Assembly: GCA_016808115.1 (NCBI GenBank)
Contig: JAEQBH010000193.1
Coordinates: 1,550,001 to 1,614,000 of the forward strand
Origin: Tetrastigma voinierianum
Lineage: Eukaryota; Streptophyta; Magnoliopsida; Vitales; Vitaceae
DNA: 64,000 bases
Direction of reading: 5' to 3'
The notes under the pieces are model-generated. The model worked only from the letters and a program-made list of their open reading frames with translations. It ran no database searches and was not told the origin of the DNA. Made by a program: the position numbers and the translations under genes. Shown here in pieces: positions 21,497 to 32,500 of the stretch. The number at the start of each line of letters is the position of its first letter. The stretch's first letter is position 1.

Positions 21497-23069
21497 TGTT
21501 AATTTGGATGAGTGTGTACACAAATGTATAACATCATCACCTAAGGACTATTATCTAATCTCGCTGACAATACCATAAGACTCGTTAAGACTACATCGAT
21601 AGAATTATTTATGGATCAAAACACCTATTCAAATTTGAGACTTATTACCCAGGGACTATTGTCACAATCCTCAATAAATAAACCATTAAAATTGAGTGTG
21701 AGTTCTTTAAGTATCACTTGATTAAAAGATATTTTTATAAGAATAAACCATTTCGTGTGGTTTGATCCGATTATCACTATGAGTGCAATTCGACCAGTAA
21801 TAAAATGGATTTAAGTCCCGGATATCGATCCTGAAGTCGAGAATTTTCAATCAACTACCCCAACTACTGGCTCCATACTATTTGGGCTGATGTCGATAGT
21901 GAGATTTTGCTTTGAAAGCTTGAAATGAATGATGTAAAGAAAAATGGATGAGCGATAAATGAATTGAATATTGAAATATCAAAATAACAAATTTAGATTT
22001 AACGATTATCTCTAAAGAAAACATTGAATAATGTTGTGTGAAGAATCCAATTCCTCGATGCATCTCTTTGCATATTTGGTTTCCCGAACTCTGAGGATCT
22101 TTAAAACTAGTCAAGTTAATAGAGTGTGACTAGATCTCTCCATACCACAGTTCATCATCTCACCTTAGCGTTTCTCTCGAACCACGGGGTGAAATAACTA
22201 CCCCAAAACTAGTTGCCTTGTTAGGTATTTTTCTTTCTCAATACTTCCATACCCACAACATGGGCTGCGAACTGAGCTCCTTCAAGTGAGTCTGTGAGGT
22301 TGCACTAAAGCGGTTCCTCGCCCTCGGTAGAATGGCTTACTCTTTCATTGATTAGATCCTTGCTAACCACGGGATCAATTCCACTGTCGAATTGAAAATT
22401 AGACTCTGTCTACTTAAATTTATAACTCACTCAACTCATTCTCGGTTACAAGCGAGAAAGGGATGTATTGATTTAAATATCTGAGAGCGCATTAGATCGG
22501 CAATATCAATTTGAAATACCTTCTCGAAATTGTTTCTTACTCGGGAATCTGCGCTACTACAGCGTTGTCACCCGGAGGGCCTCACAGGAAATTAGAGTGA
22601 AACAACCTCGTTATAGGTACAAGTGAGTGGAATCAATTCAGAACACGCAAAACCCCGGCAAATTAGGTTAACATCGAGTTATTTATTATGAATGAAATCT
22701 TTGCGGGAAAGATTATTTTAAATGATAACGTCGATTCAATGGAAAATTTGGGTTTCTAAATTCACGATTATACCATACATTAACTGGCGATCAAGAAAAC
22801 CCTTGTAAATCGGAAATAGGTGTTGAAATCCCGAATTTGTAAGATTCGAACAACGGTGATAATTACAAGAAATATACATCTACGATCGGCTCCCGATCGC
22901 TACGGCCTAGCATTTGAATCCAAATTAGAGCGAAATACACACCTAATCTAATCTAAAACAAAATGGAAAGCGAAAACAAAGAAAGAAAAGAAAAGAAAAA
23001 TAAAAAATATGAGAGCCTTATTACTCCCAGATCTTTCAAGTTGTGGCTGCACTTACGTTGGTAGCGACC

Positions 23070-23079
23070 GTATTTATAG
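23070..23079 (-). promoter_or_regulatory. TATA box of A3 3' LTR
   Basis: CTATAAATAC on the minus strand. The 5' LTR has a damaged version near 46290 (CCTATAGCC). Confidence 0.6.
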
Positions 23080-23159
23080 GGTTACGAGTTGGGCCCTAAT
23101 TCAATCACGATGCTTTTGTATTGGATTTCCCAATGGGTAGCCCATATTCTTTGTTAGTC

Positions 23160-24230
23160 GCGACTTTCAAAGCCCTTGTCGCGACATCGTTAGTTTGGCA
23201 CTTACAATACGACATTTATCGGTAAGTCATGATATTCCTTTGTTTTTTTTCTTGCAAGCGCCTTATGTGTGACAAAAGAATCAATAATACGCGACATCAA
23301 CCTTCTGTCTCTGCAACCCTTAAATGATGGTTTTGATGCCAGCGACATCAATCTTTTGTCAGCGACATCACTCTATAACTTCCACCGGGTTTTAGCTGTT
23401 CGTTCACGATGTTAGAGCACATGATCTCTTGTCGTGACATCGAAGCTCATGTCTTTCAGTTATGGCGATGATTTCGATGTACATGACATCAATCTCTTGT
23501 CAGCGACATCACTTTATGGCTCTACTGACTTTGGAATTGAAATTGCGTTCCTAGTGTGCAGCGACATCGATCTCTTATCGCGACATCGAAGCTTGAGTCT
23601 CTGCGACCTTGAACTTGTGTCTTCACTTGCCAGCGACATCGATCTCTTGTCGCGACATCAACTTAGAATCTGCGACCTTCAGCGTGGTTTACGATGTCGA
23701 CATCGATCTCTTGTCAGCGACGTCAACCTTGAGGCTATGGCTGTGAGAGCGGTATCTTCTTATGTCAGCGACATGATCTCTTGTCGCGACATCGGCTTAA
23801 GTCTCTGCGACCTTCAGGCGATGGTTTTACGATGTCGCGACATCCAATCCTTGTCAGCGACATCACTTTATGGAATTGCAGCTTTCAAGGCAGGCAAGTC
23901 TCGTATGACCTGTTTCTTGTCGCGACATCGGTTATGGCGCTGCGGCTTAAAGCTGGTTGCTTTGGTGTCGCGTGTCGGTCCTGTCGGCGACTACGGCGCC
24001 ATCTAGCGATTTCATATTTTCAAACCTGTCATAGTGTAAAGGTGCTTCTCTTGTCACGACCTCCATCCCGCTAATCATTGACATCTACGATCTTGACCAG
24101 CGACATCCGCGATGTTGTATCGCGGCATCATTTCTTAAGTCTGCGGATTTAGTCTTCAGTTGCCTACATTGTAATGCACATGCGACTGCATCAAGTTTCC
24201 TTGAATTTTCACGATGTCGCGACACATACT
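23160..24230 (-). promoter_or_regulatory. paired GTCGCGAC palindrome array, A3 3' LTR
   Basis: Pairs of GTCGCGAC-like sites 19 bp apart recur about every 70 bp. The second members lie near 23358, 23431, 23499, 23577, 23649, 23713, 23783 and 23853. Many sites read GTCAGCGAC, with one extra A. A frame across the array gives repetitive CRDI/SRH-type peptides, which are not a protein. Confidence 0.75.
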
Positions 24231-24458
24231 TGGACAATGACAAAGCGCAACATTAGTTACCCAGTACTTTCATTTACCCTTTGCCATTTCTATATTTTAC
24301 TCCACTGGATTCTTTGCATTTACCTACTTTGCTTTTTTCTTCTTTCTTTCACCTCCCACACTAATAACAAATTGGTGAGTTTCTTCATAATTTGCATATT
24401 AATTATTTCCTTTTCGGATGAAAATCAAACGGAAAAATGCGTTCAAAAATAGATGAGC

Positions 24459-24461
<3 letters not shown>

Positions 24462-24531
<70 letters not shown>
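24462..24531 (+). repeat. (GA)n microsatellite at the A3 LTR start
   Basis: About 35 GA units flanked by inverted repeats 'atgagctt' (24452-24459) and 'aagctcat' (24531-24538). The array therefore sits in the loop of the LTR-terminal hairpin. The 5' LTR of A3 lacks it. Confidence 0.9.
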
Positions 24532-24533
<2 letters not shown>

Positions 24534-24540
24534 CTCATCA

Positions 24541-24557
24541 GGCTCCCAAGACTTAAA
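24541..24557 (-). other. polypurine tract of A3 (damaged)
   Basis: The minus strand reads TTTAAGTCTTGGGAGCC just before TGATGAGC. The A1 and A2 equivalent is TTTAAGTTTGGGGGAATT. Confidence 0.65.
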
Positions 24558-26400
24558 GAGTTTTGCTCTTCCTCGAGCAAAGGAAAGAAAGAATTGTTTG
24601 TCCTCAAACAAAAGGACTTTTACGTACGTCTTGCGGTGCGATCCAATTTTGGTTGAAATACAAGAATGCATTGTTTTACGTACATCTAACTGATCCGATT
24701 CAAAGGTTAGTTTTAATCTTTATAGTATACAAAACTAAAGCTGTTGAAATTATTTTACAAACCACATAATCATTAGATCACATTTGAATAATAGATTATT
24801 TTCCTTTCTCATCTTCATCTTGAGTCGCGCTCCTAAAGTCCTTCTGATTTGGATTGTTTCCATATTTCCAAATTCCATAGGTTTGTTTTTCATATTGATC
24901 TCTCACTAATGTAGGTGATTTCGACGCACCAAGATCCAATCGGTCTTTTGGGCTTATATATTGTTAGGCTTGGGTAATGGGTGGGGATGGAGAATTTTAG
25001 GTTAAGATTACCTGAACCTTTTCTCTCCTCTTTTTGCCCTTTCTTTCTTGTAGTTTCTCTAATAAACTCCCTAAACTTCATGTTTGGGACATTTCTTTGA
25101 TTTCTTCAATTCGAAGCTTGTATGCCCCTGTTCTCACTTGTAATTCCAGGCTGGGAAATTTCCTTTGTTTGTCTGGTCGGGGATAGTCTTTGATATTTTA
25201 ACTTTAGGCTTTCTAACACTCTTAGCGAACTTTGGGTTAGTAGCTCCCATACGGATGGCATTAGGTGCTAGGTGTTGAAACACCCCTAAGAACTTAATTG
25301 TTCGAAGAGTTAGGCCCGCAAAGATAAAACTTATCCCTATAAGCTTTCTTTTATATTGCATTTTCTGCTCTTTGCCTTTTTCTTTTCATTTCCCTTATTT
25401 TTTTTTATTTTTTTTTATTTTTCTCCTTGAGTTCCTCAAAAACCTATACTCCCCCAAACTTCATTTCTTTCTTCCTCCTTGAACTCCTGGGTAATCATAG
25501 GTTCTTTACTGAAGGATTGATTTCTTAGGATGGGTTGGGGTTTCTATTGGTTTATTTTTTGAAAAATAAGCATTTGCTCCAATTTACGGAACTAAAGGTG
25601 CCATGCATCTGACATATGAATAGGGATGGCTAGAATGGCTCAAACTATCCAAGAATGGCCTGCATCATCTCTTGTCAGTTGTATCACCTAGAATTTCGCC
25701 TCAATCAATAATCTAACAAATTCTAGAATTTGGATTGAACAGTTGTGACTAACCATAAGGATTGTATTGACTCATTTTTTGTTGATGAGTAGTTAAATTA
25801 CTTGATATTCAACAGGTTCCTTGACTTATTGTTCGTACCTGGCTTCAAATATGTCTTGTTCCTTCTATTGTATTACCTTCCTCTAATACTGGACTTATCG
25901 ATTAGACTTAAGGCACTTTTGCACTTTGTGTTTCAATCAAGCTGTATTCATTTGGCCCTTATTATTCTACATTTCGGCTTATTCCTAATCTATTTGCTTC
26001 ATTCGATTCATCTCATTACATCTCGGCGGTTTTTTTCTTTCTTGAACTAATTCCTACTTATTTTCCCGACTATGCGACCACAAAGCAACACAAAATTTAA
26101 CAAACCAAAATAACACAACAATTCATTTCAAATTTATCATTTTATTTACGATTCAATTGCAAATGTTGGATACCTGATATGGGCTTTGGAAGGTAAAGGA
26201 GATCGGTTTGGAAAAAGTACATCTCTTTCTTTTGGAAGGCGCCAGATATTAGGGATCCGGGTCTAGGGTATTCAAATGAACTGGGAATGGAGGGAATTTC
26301 ATTTCTCTTCTATTTCCTTTCTCTTCTTAGTTTCCTTCTCAACTTGATCTTCAATGAAGATCTCATTGGAGAGATCAACCTTCTTGTTTAGCTCGTCTTG
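24558..26400 (-). other. 3' untranslated region of A3
   Basis: Noncoding and homologous to 689-2642 and 54651-56513. The conserved hairpin GGTGTTTCAACACC lies at 25284-25271 on the minus strand with its flanking 'aatgccat...ctaacccaaagtt' block. A T/C-rich run (A/G on the minus strand) lies at 25395-25430. Small ORFs here are not shared between copies. Confidence 0.6.
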
Positions 26401-28103
26401 TCTTTTCCCAGCCATTCATTGTGTTTTCCATTTGGTCTATTATTTCCAAAATTTGGAAAGATTGTTGTTAATCAAATCAAATTTTCTAGCCATTCTCTTT
26501 TGTAAGTTCAGCATCCTTTTTGCTTCTTGTCTCTATCATCCGACATTCTCAAAATCTTTTGTAGAGACTTGTATAAAAATTTGAATCCCTTTATTTGTTC
26601 TCCCGATTTGGCTTCTATTACGCCTCTCTTTCTTCATGATGGTTAGGAGTTTGAAATCATGCTGGCCCGATTGTTATAGATTCATGACTCGGCAGGTTTA
26701 CGTAAAGATCGCGATCTCTTTCCTTCATTTCTTTCTTGAAGTCCTCTGCTTTCAACAGCTGAAGAACCTCTTTCATACATTCTTCTCTTCTTTTCGGTTC
26801 TTAACTTCCCATTCTTGATCTCTTCTTTTAACTCTTTTTCATAAACTCCCTCCACACAGATTCTTGTTGCACATTCCACTCTTTTTCCCTTTGTCTTCCG
26901 TCTTCTTACGGATGGCATTGGGGGCCTCCATTGAATTGTTCTCTTGTTCTCCCCCTTGAGGGCTTCCTCCGCTCTCTGAATGCTCTTGTTTTGAGGAGGA
27001 GAACTAGCTAAGGGATGGAGAAATCTAAGGGGCTTCTTTCATCACGCCCTTCATCGATGCGCAAATGTGGAGTATTATTTTGAGGAGGATTTTAGTTCTC
27101 TTCTTCTTGGCGTGACCCAAAAGTCTCCTCTTCTTGTCTTGCGATTTGGAGCTTCTTCTGCGGTTTAATCAACACCTTTTTCTTTTGGTTTTACGGGTCC
27201 CTTGCTCCTCTGTCGAGTAGGAGAGGTGATGTCATAGGGACTTCTTCTTCTTCTTCCCAAACTCCCTTCACCCCAGCCTTTAAACATAAAACAGTTATTG
27301 TTGCTGGGTGAGGGATCATCCCTCTCTTATTTCCTTCATGGTACCTCATTATAGAATTTTCAGTGCACTACGCTATTGAGCTTATGCCCCTTGAATAGCT
27401 GGCTTATTGTTGCTTTGCTCTCTCCTTTGTGCACACATGCTTGGTTGGAACCAAAACGAGAGGCGAGAAATGGGGGCCATACCTTAGCCTCCTCGGTGGG
27501 GGCTCCCACATTCGAGTTTTGGTCCTCCTTCCCCTTGTCTCAGTTGTGCTTTGCCGTCGGTGAGCTTTTTGGCAATCTTTTCAAAATTTAGGTTTTCTAA
27601 GAGCTTTTTGAACTTGGACCCATTCTTGTGCCCTGCCATTCCATAGGCTTCGTTAATGGCCTTGGCTCGTATGGTACCAGCCTCCTCGGCGAACACGGTG
27701 TTGTCTTTCACGCCTGCAGTTTGAATAAAATTCTTTCACCAGCTGCTGCGTGGCAGATTTTTGATGAGCGCGAAAGTTTCCCCAACCTCTTTGTTCAATC
27801 ATCTCCTTGAAAGGGGGTAATAGGGTTTTTACTACGAATCTTCTTTTCACACTCTGAACCCCTTGTTGGCATAGTGCTGCTTCTTTTCGGTTGGAATAAG
27901 CTTCCTACGATACAAAATCTTCTACTTCTTCTTCTATTACTCTTCTTTTCCCTTAATGCATTTCTTTCTTGAAGCTACTTTGGTACCTCGGTGCTTACAT
28001 GGGCATCTCTTCCAGCGGTTCTTATATTGGATTTCTTCTTCTGATTTGCACATATTCCTCCATGATCTCTCGGGTTAGGGACAAGGTTTGAGGTTTCAGC
28101 CAT
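26401..28103 (-). pseudogene. A3 third ORF, 'putative plant transposon protein'-like domain
   Basis: The start Met at 28103 (MAETSNLVPNPR) parallels MADKSNPRLRP at 53865 in A2. Between 27850 and 27484, in two frames, lie KEMIEQRGWGNFRAHQ, LVKEFYSN, then AEEAGTIRAKAINEAYGM and LLENLNFEKIAKKLTDGKAQ. Their order (RGW, EFY, AIN, L-T-G-A) fits the plant-specific domain annotated as 'putative plant transposon protein' (Pfam PF20167, from memory). The C-terminal part to about 26400 is Lys/Glu/Arg-rich, as in A1. The function is unknown. It sits where Athila elements carry their env-like gene. Frameshifts separate the parts. Confidence 0.65.
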
Positions 28104-28920
28104 TTAGACGGAAGGAAAGTTTTCAGGAGGTGCGGTAGGGTTTTTCGGGAATTGAGAATCGGAAGGAGGAGGACCCAGACGGTTTCGGGAGAGTGGAGCG
28201 GAAGTGGGAAGAAGTTCTCCAGCGATTGCAATTGATCAAGTTTTTGTGGGCTACTTATTGTTTTATTAAATTCGCATGTCGCGACGATGCAAAGTTGAAA
28301 TTATATGATGTCATTAAAATTAGGGCAAAATTTAAACTGCCCAACTGGCAAATTTCCAATGATGTCGCGACATAAAATTTCTTGTCGCGACATAAACAAC
28401 TTTTGGTGGGACAAGTGGGTCCCTTCAACTCACGGCAAACAATTATTTCCTCTATGTATGATGATGTCGCGACAACTCTCCCGGAGGAATTGCTCTTGTC
28501 GCGACCTTACGTCTTTCTTCCTTCAACAGGCGAGAGTCACGACATCAATTTTCGTCGCGAACTAATCAGTATTTGCCTTTATATTTAATGAGCAGAGGGT
28601 TTTTCATTCTTTATCAGCTCTCAAATTCTCAGCATCAATTATATCAATTTCACACAGCAGTTCATACATGTATTCAACTAAATTTTCACAAAATTTGTAT
28701 AGGGAAAGAATGCTTCCCTTTTCCTGTATCTCCTTCACACGTGAATTCTTGAGTCATTCAAGATTGTCTCTTCTCTCATTTCCTCGCATTTTTGCACAAG
28801 CACTTTCTGCAACATTTACGGAAGGATTTGATTACGCCTTAGCCACTTCTAGATTTCAAAGAGTCACTATATAAAAATAAAACTTAGAAAAAAAAAAATC
28901 AAAGTGAATTCTAAATAAAA
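28104..28920 (-). other. A3 spacer between integrase and third ORF
   Basis: Noncoding. Seven GTCGCGAC or one-mismatch sites occur at 28278, 28364, 28384, 28466, 28498, 28536 and 28554, in the same style as the U3 array. A2 has weaker copies at 53514, 53549 and 53686. It may hold a promoter for the third ORF, which is inference. Confidence 0.6.
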
Positions 28921-28959
28921 TTCAAAATTAGAAATTGGAAGTCTTTTTGGGTTGCCTCC

Positions 28960-30160
28960 CATCCCATTTCTTGAGTTTGGAGTCCTTAAATTTGGACTTC
29001 TTTGTTTGGTTCTTCTTCTTTCTAGATAACTCTTTGGAGCTCTTCCATTCCTTCCTCCTGCTTAGATAGTGTAGTCTTTGTCCATTGACTTTGAATTCTT
29101 CTCCGATGTCGAGTCCTTAATGTTCTTTTGCTCCCGAATGTATTGCTTGACACCCTTTGTGTATGGCCCCTCCATTTAGTTTCAACTTTCTGGAAACAAT
29201 TTCGGTCTAGAATTAAGCAGTAGAACTGTTCCTGCTCACGAACTCTTTCCTCGGGATCCTTTGATCCCATGCCATTTCGCTGTCTTATCTTGTAGATTCT
29301 AGCATTATCGCCAGAGGCTTCATTTCTCAGTCTTTGAATTCAGCAGTTGGGAACAATCTCTCTCTTCCTACTTGAGTTTAAAATAGAAGTTCAACTTCTT
29401 AATGGCCCACATTGCCTTGTATTCCAATTCAAGAGGTAGGTGACATGGTTTGCCAAAACAATTACGTATGGGGACATTCCCGGTGGGAGTTTTGTATGCG
29501 ATCACAGCCAAGCCCGAAGTGCATCATCGAAGCTTGGAAGACCCGATCCTTCTGCGAGAGCTCCACGATCTTTTCAAGTATTCTTTTAATCTCCACATTT
29601 GGAAATTTACGCGTCCATTGGTACAGGGATGATAAGCTAGACTCATTACATGCTTGATCCCATACATTCATGAGTTTCGCAAATATTTTGTTTGAAATGG
29701 CTTCCCCCATCGCTAATGATAGTTACGGGTGTTCCAAATACTGCTCAAAATATTTTTTGCAAGAAACTCACAAGCGTGTTAGCATCATTCCTTGGACAAA
29801 CTCTTTGCTTCCACCCATTTGGAAACATAATCAAGCGCTAGCCGTATGTACGGGTTCCCAAATGATGGTGGGAATGGTGTAAAATCTAATCCCATTACAT
29901 CAAGATTTACCACCACATTATACCTCTTAGGGGCATTTCATTTTAGCTGTGCCGATGTTTCAATCTTTTGGCATCTATCACACAATTTCACCCACTCGGC
30001 TGATCTACGAAGATAGTGGGCCAATAAAACCCAGGATTGGGTATCTTGTAAATTGTTCTTTCTCTGGTGACCATATGGTGATGCGTGGCATTCATTCAGA
30101 ATTTTTCCTTGTTCATTTTCTGGCACACATCTTCTTATTATCATGTCAGCACCTCTTTTA
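28960..30160 (-). pseudogene. A3 integrase (broken)
   Basis: The minus strand from 30144 carries the zinc-binding N-terminus (ECHASPYGHQ, then LCDRCQ). The core follows with DYVSKWVEA near 29825, and 29710-29462 holds the segment with catalytic Glu (NVEIKRILEKIVE, from NREIKR) and then KTPTGMSPY-like text. KPCHLPLELEYKAMWAIKKLN follows in another frame. The C-terminal domain at 29270-29022 contains FKVNGQRL-like and SKQEEGMEELQRVI text. Several stops and shifts are present, and the SDGG motif is damaged. Confidence 0.75.
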
Positions 30161-30303
30161 AATAATAGTGGATCATCCCAAATATAATACCTGTTATGGA
30201 GTTCGAGTTTCCTCTCTTACGTTGGTATTGAATTACGAAGGAATTACTCCACGAAGCTAAATAGTTCACAATATCGGCATACCATGGAAGTTGGAAGGAA
30301 ACT

Positions 30304-31760
30304 TTAAACGAGTTGCTCATACGCAGGAAGTTCTGTCAATATTATTTTCTCTTCTTCGGTAGTGCTTCTTTCTCTTGACAAGTGATCAGCTATCACATTG
30401 TCACACCCCGCACTATCCTTGATCTCCAGTCGAGCTACTTGCAATCGCAGCACCCGCCTTATCGATCTTGGCCCAGATTCCTTCTTTGACATCCAGTGCC
30501 CGATTCTTTGCATGATCGGTATGAATGATAACATGGGATCCCGAATGTATTGCACGAATTTTTTCCTGAAGCAAATACTATGGCTGTGTCTCCTTTTCAG
30601 TTGTTGGGTAATTTTCTTGTGCTTCATTGAAAGTTACACTAGCATAGTATGTAGTCTGAATATTTTCTCCTTTCTTTGCCTAAGATGAAACTCCCATTGC
30701 AAAATCGCTGGCATCACACATTATTTCAAATCCACGATCCCGTGCAGTGCGGCCATTATAGGTGCTTGAACGATTTGATCTTGATATCTTAGCAGCCTTG
30801 CGGGAGTCATCAAAAATTAAACCTTGTATCATTCTCGATGTCATAGTGAATACGGCTATTTTGAAGTCCTTGATGAATCTCCTATAAAATCGGTATACCC
30901 CAAGAAACCACGACTCCTTTTCTTGTGGTAGGGTGCGAGTTTTGATAATGGATACCTTGGATTAATTACACTTCCGATCCGATGCGAAATTTTATGCCCC
31001 GAGAACAATACTAATACATTGCCATAAAATGGCATTTTTCCCGATTAATTCTTCAGTATTAGTCTTAGCATCTTTGGAAACCTTGTTTCTAGGTTCTTGA
31101 GCAGTCAAAAGCTGGATCCATATACGGTGAAGTCATCCATAAAAATTTCCATAACTTCTTCAACGATGCGAGAATATTGACATCATACACCTTTGGAATG
31201 TAGCGGGGCATTACACGTGAATGGCATCCTACGAAGGCAAAGGTACCATAGGGAATGAGGTGGTCTTCTCTTGGTCCTCGGTGCCGATAGCAATGCGATT
31301 GTATCTGAATACCCGTCGAAACAAAAATGAGATTAATCTTTGCTAATCGTCAACATTTGATCGATGAAGGGCAAGGGAAATGATCTTTCTGGTGGGCGTG
31401 TTCGGCTTCACGTAATCAATGCATACCCTCCAATCACAATCCTTTGTTCTTGTTGGAATCAATTCATTTTCTCATTGCGGATCTGATAAGCCCACGCTCT
31501 TTGAACCACATGGGTTGGGCTCCTGAGGACTATACGGGGAAATTGCATAGATAAAACCGACGTCGAAGCAGTTTGGTATCTCCTTCGACCGCTTCCTTCA
31601 TCAACTGGATTGATCTCCTTTGATGTTCTCTGAGATGGCCTTGAAGTTTCTTCTAAACGAAATTTTGTGCGTACAAATTGATGGATTGATGCCATGATTC
31701 TTGATGGACCAAGCTATAGACTCTTTATGCTTCTTTAATATTTGCGACAACCTACATTCT
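30304..31760 (-). pseudogene. A3 reverse transcriptase and RNase H (broken)
   Basis: The RT catalytic motif FMDDF reads intact on the minus strand at 31143-31129. Upstream, PLPFIDQML-like (about 31370) and RRMPF-like (about 31240) phrases mark the fingers and palm. RNase H lies at 30627-30304 and ends in EIKDSAGCDNVIADHLSRE, the usual Athila RNase H end. Together they copy element RNA into DNA. More than ten frameshifts or stops break the region. Confidence 0.8.
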
Positions 31761-31799
31761 CATCATCACTAAGTCTAGCAGATAATCACTTTGGTCTTC

Positions 31800-32500
31800 T
31801 CTTTGGTGATTCTAAATAAGCATACTTGAATGACTTGGCAACTCTTTCCAACACCGCCTCTGAGCGCTGGTTTCTTGATGAATTTCCCGCTTTTCATTAT
31901 TTTCCCCTTTGTCATTTACGTTTTGCTTCGGGCTCGACACGGTTTCTATAGAATAAGCATTGTATGGAAAATTAAGTAGTCATCTTGCTATTATCTTTGA
32001 GGTCATCTCTCTTTTTTTCATTGATAAAAATTTGGGCATTACAATCATTGTGAACATCGGGGGTTGTAGGTATAGACATCGATCCAACTACATTTGCAAT
32101 TTTCTCTGTCACATATCTATGATACGCGTAACGAATCAAGTTGAAGCGGCGACTTCTTCTCGACTCTCGGTAAGAACTCCTTTTTGCATGTCGTCAGGCG
32201 GCTCCAGTAGCTAGGAATGGTCTTCCCAGTAGTAGGGGTACTTGTGAATCTTCTTCCATGTCGAATGATGAAGTCTCTTGGAAAAACAAATTCCCAACGG
32301 TGACCCGGCCCACATCTTAAGACTCCTTCGAGGTTTCACCATCGATCATCTGCCATTTGAAGAGTAACATTGGAGTGGGAATTAACCTCCCCAAACTTAA
32401 TTGCTTACGATAGAAAGAGGCATCAAGTTTATCTTGGCTCTGAGTCACGAAAGAGCTTTGGAATTTAATTCCTCGATGATGCAAGGAATTGTAAAGCTCC
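31800..32500 (-). pseudogene. A3 protease region (broken)
   Basis: The minus strand from 32480 has FYRKQLSLGRLIPTPM, the segment just after the retropepsin active site, whose expected LCDLGAS has become KLDAS. A VPLLLGRPFLAT-like phrase near 32225 marks the end of the fold. It is compared with A2 at 49540-49800. Confidence 0.65.

Larger units (their letters stand above)
21497..24540 (-). repeat. 3' LTR of A3
   Basis: About 3.04 kb, minus-strand start TGATGAGC at 24540 and end at 21497 (plus-strand TGTTAAT). It aligns with 44702-47648, with near-identical stretches such as 21897-22000 versus 45110-45210. It contains a (GA)n tract at the start, the GTCGCGAC array about 24230-23160, a TATA box at 23079-23070 and a purine-rich tract (pyrimidine on the minus strand) near 22975-23010. 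Confidence 0.85.

Noticed and set aside
23434..24074. 190-codon frame with CRDI/SRH/LCDL-type repeats, and similar frames at 46686-47400, 28305-28588 and 8690-9842
   Set aside because: The 'protein repeats' are the GTCGCGAC array read in different frames. The array exists on several LTRs with frame-breaking differences, so it is not coding.
24399..24693. Open frames of Arg-Glu or Leu-Ser repeats on both strands
   Set aside because: They are translations of the (GA)n microsatellite at 24462-24531 and have no independent coding signal.
25802..26584. Hydrophobic 60-82-codon plus-strand frames that might look like membrane proteins
   Set aside because: They lie antisense in the 3' UTR and third-ORF tail of A3. 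T-rich DNA gives Phe/Leu-rich text by chance, and A1 and A2 do not share the frames.
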